From positions 124,001 to 188,000 of the forward strand of contig CAWEPG010000014.1 of the NCBI GenBank assembly GCA_963810905.1: DNA of 64,000 nucleotides, read 5' to 3'. The position numbers were made by a program, and so were the translations under genes. The stretch is from CAWBAT01 sp963810905. Its GTDB lineage: Bacteria > Acidobacteriota > Terriglobia > Versatilivoradales > Versatilivoraceae. How positions within the stretch are numbered: the first letter of the stretch is position 1; every line of letters begins with the position of its first letter. The notes under the pieces were generated by a model, which did not search any database, was not told where the DNA came from, and saw only the letters and a program-made list of their open reading frames with translations. Shown here piece by piece: positions 62,976 through 64,000 of this stretch.

Positions 62976-64000
62976 ATCGTACTATTTTCGATCCTCTTTC
63001 TCGCAGCGTCCTTTCTTGCTATCTCGCCTGTTATTGCTCAGAACTCGAATCAGACAGGCCTTGATCCGAATCGCCTTGCCCAAATTCCAACCCGGATGCA
63101 GCAGTTCGTTGACAAGGGAACGGTAGCTGGAGTTGTCACGCTCGTGGCACGTCATGGGCATGTGGCCGAGCTCGATGCCGTGGGCTTTACCGATTTGGAA
63201 ACGAAACAGCCGATGCGAGTCGACAATATTTTTCAGATTCATTCCATGACGAAACCGATTGTTGCGATCGCAGCGATGATGCTCGTCGAGGAAGGGAAGC
63301 TGCAAATTGGCGATCCCGTTGAGAAGATCTTGCCAGAATTCCGCGGCCAGTGGGTTACGGAATCGAAGAGCGTCGAAGCGATGTCTCTGCACCGCCCGTC
63401 CCGGCCGGTCACTTTGCGCGACCTCATGACCCATACTTCCGGCATGAGCACCAACCCGCCGGAATCCATCAAGGAATTGCACGGCGCCTTGCATATGCCG
63501 CTCGCGGACGTCGTACTGGTGGAGTCTCAGCAACCGCTCGATTTCGACCCTGGCAGTAAGTGGCAGTACTCCAATACAGGTATTGCTGCGCTAGCCCGAG
63601 TTATTGAAGTGGTTTCCGGAATGCCCTTCGAGAAATTCCTCGATCGACGCATCTTCAAGCCGCTGGGCATGAAAGATACGTATATCTTTCCTCCGAAGGA
63701 AAAGCACGACCGCATGCCCACGGCCTATATCTTGAAGGATGGCAAACCGGTCAAATACACGGCGGATCCATTGGGCGAAGGGGTATTGAAGTTTCGCGAG
63801 GGTGCGAAATACTCGCTACCGGAAGGGGGGATCTATTCGACCGCGAGCGACCTTTACATCCTCTATCAAATGATGCTCAACAAAGGTCAGGTCAATGGCG
63901 TTCGCATTCTTTCACCACAGTCGGTTGAATGGATGACCCGTGTCCATACCGGTGATCTAACTACCAGTCAAACCGGTGCGGGCTGGGGCCTCGGCTGGTT
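62916..64000 (+). CDS. serine hydrolase of the class C beta-lactamase fold, 5' part
   Basis: About 360 codons of a gene that runs off the right edge. The body matches the beta-lactamase/esterase family: catalytic SMTK (in FQIHSMTKPIVAIAAM), LRDLMTHTSGMST, the YSN motif (WQYSNTGIAALARVIE) and GLGW near the edge. An exported start is clear (SILFLAASFLAISPVIAQ). No good ATG precedes it; the nearest in-frame start is TTG 62916, and the codons between come from the C-rich palindromic repeat. The true start is therefore uncertain. Such enzymes are usually esterases or D-aminopeptidases. Confidence 0.8.
   Translation, partial: MEKITLRRTETSPYTPFKGGIVLFSILFLAASFLAISPVIAQNSNQTGLDPNRLAQIPTRMQQFVDKGTVAGVVTLVARHGHVAELDAVGFTDLETKQPMRVDNIFQIHSMTKPIVAIAAMMLVEEGKLQIGDPVEKILPEFRGQWVTESKSVEAMSLHRPSRPVTLRDLMTHTSGMSTNPPESIKELHGALHMPLADVVLVESQQPLDFDPGSKWQYSNTGIAALARVIEVVSGMPFEKFLDRRIFKPLGMKDTYIFPPKEKHDRMPTAYILKDGKPVKYTADPLGEGVLKFREGAKYSLPEGGIYSTASDLYILYQMMLNKGQVNGVRILSPQSVEWMTRVHTGDLTTSQTGAGWGLGW

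Noticed and set aside
1..64000. tRNA, rRNA, CRISPR or mobile-element genes
   Set aside because: I looked for T-loop-like GGTTCGAATC boxes, spaced direct repeats and transposase motifs and found none convincing.

Overview
The window looks like chromosomal DNA of an Acidobacteriota member or a close relative. The pointers are a VWA protein of the type named after Acidobacteria, a BlaI/M56 pair whose sensor carries TonB C-terminal domains, a GWxTD-domain remnant, and two cytochrome-c/PSD1 plus DUF1501 gene pairs. This is inferred from gene families; no rRNA or tRNA gene was found. No transposase, integrase, phage gene or CRISPR array was recognised.

Layout. 1-2.8 kb: the end of a carboxymuconolactone-decarboxylase-like gene and a secreted GH36-type alpha-galactosidase. 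2.9-9.0 kb: a degraded stretch holding a truA pseudogene, an intact blaI/blaR-like pair, a GWxTD pseudogene, a small minus-strand group (metallo-beta-lactamase fold, DinB, ABM-like) in which two genes share a palindromic operator, and a cyclase pseudogene. 9.4-14.1 kb: an AI-2E family transporter and a frameshifted CehA/McbA-type PHP metallohydrolase. 14.1-15.1 kb: repeats around a decayed membrane-protein gene. 15.1-18.2 kb (minus): class II aldolase, PEP-hydrolase-like TIM barrel and Tm-1-like ATP-binding protein. 18.3-27.5 kb (minus): a compact cluster with a TPR/repeat protein split by a frameshift, a VWA protein, a TPR protein, RNase III, signal peptidase I and a small exported protein. 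28.5-32.1 kb (minus): a 1207-residue flavin/iron-sulfur oxidoreductase.

32.3-57.4 kb is a carbohydrate-use region: GH78 alpha-L-rhamnosidase, SDR dehydrogenase and RhaT-type symporter in an apparent operon, then an MFS transporter, an SMP-30 lactonase, a URO-D-like protein, a D-2-hydroxyacid dehydrogenase, an HpcH/HpaI aldolase, an SGNH hydrolase (frameshifted), an Ldh-family oxidoreductase and two xylose-isomerase-like TIM barrels. The set fits oxidative, non-phosphorylative rhamnose breakdown (dehydrogenase, lactonase, aldolase), but no sugar-acid dehydratase is present. Two PSD1-cytochrome c/DUF1501 pairs lie at 48.0-52.4 and 58.1-62.9 kb. A serine hydrolase of the class C beta-lactamase fold runs off the right edge.

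Two themes stand out. First, many genes are broken: truA, GWxTD, cyclase and aldo/keto reductase remnants, frameshifts in the PHP, TPR-repeat and SGNH genes, and an in-frame amber codon in a DUF202 gene. Some may be assembly errors. Second, several families of short palindromic repeats fill the gaps, including a REP-like family with six recognisable copies before 15.1 kb.
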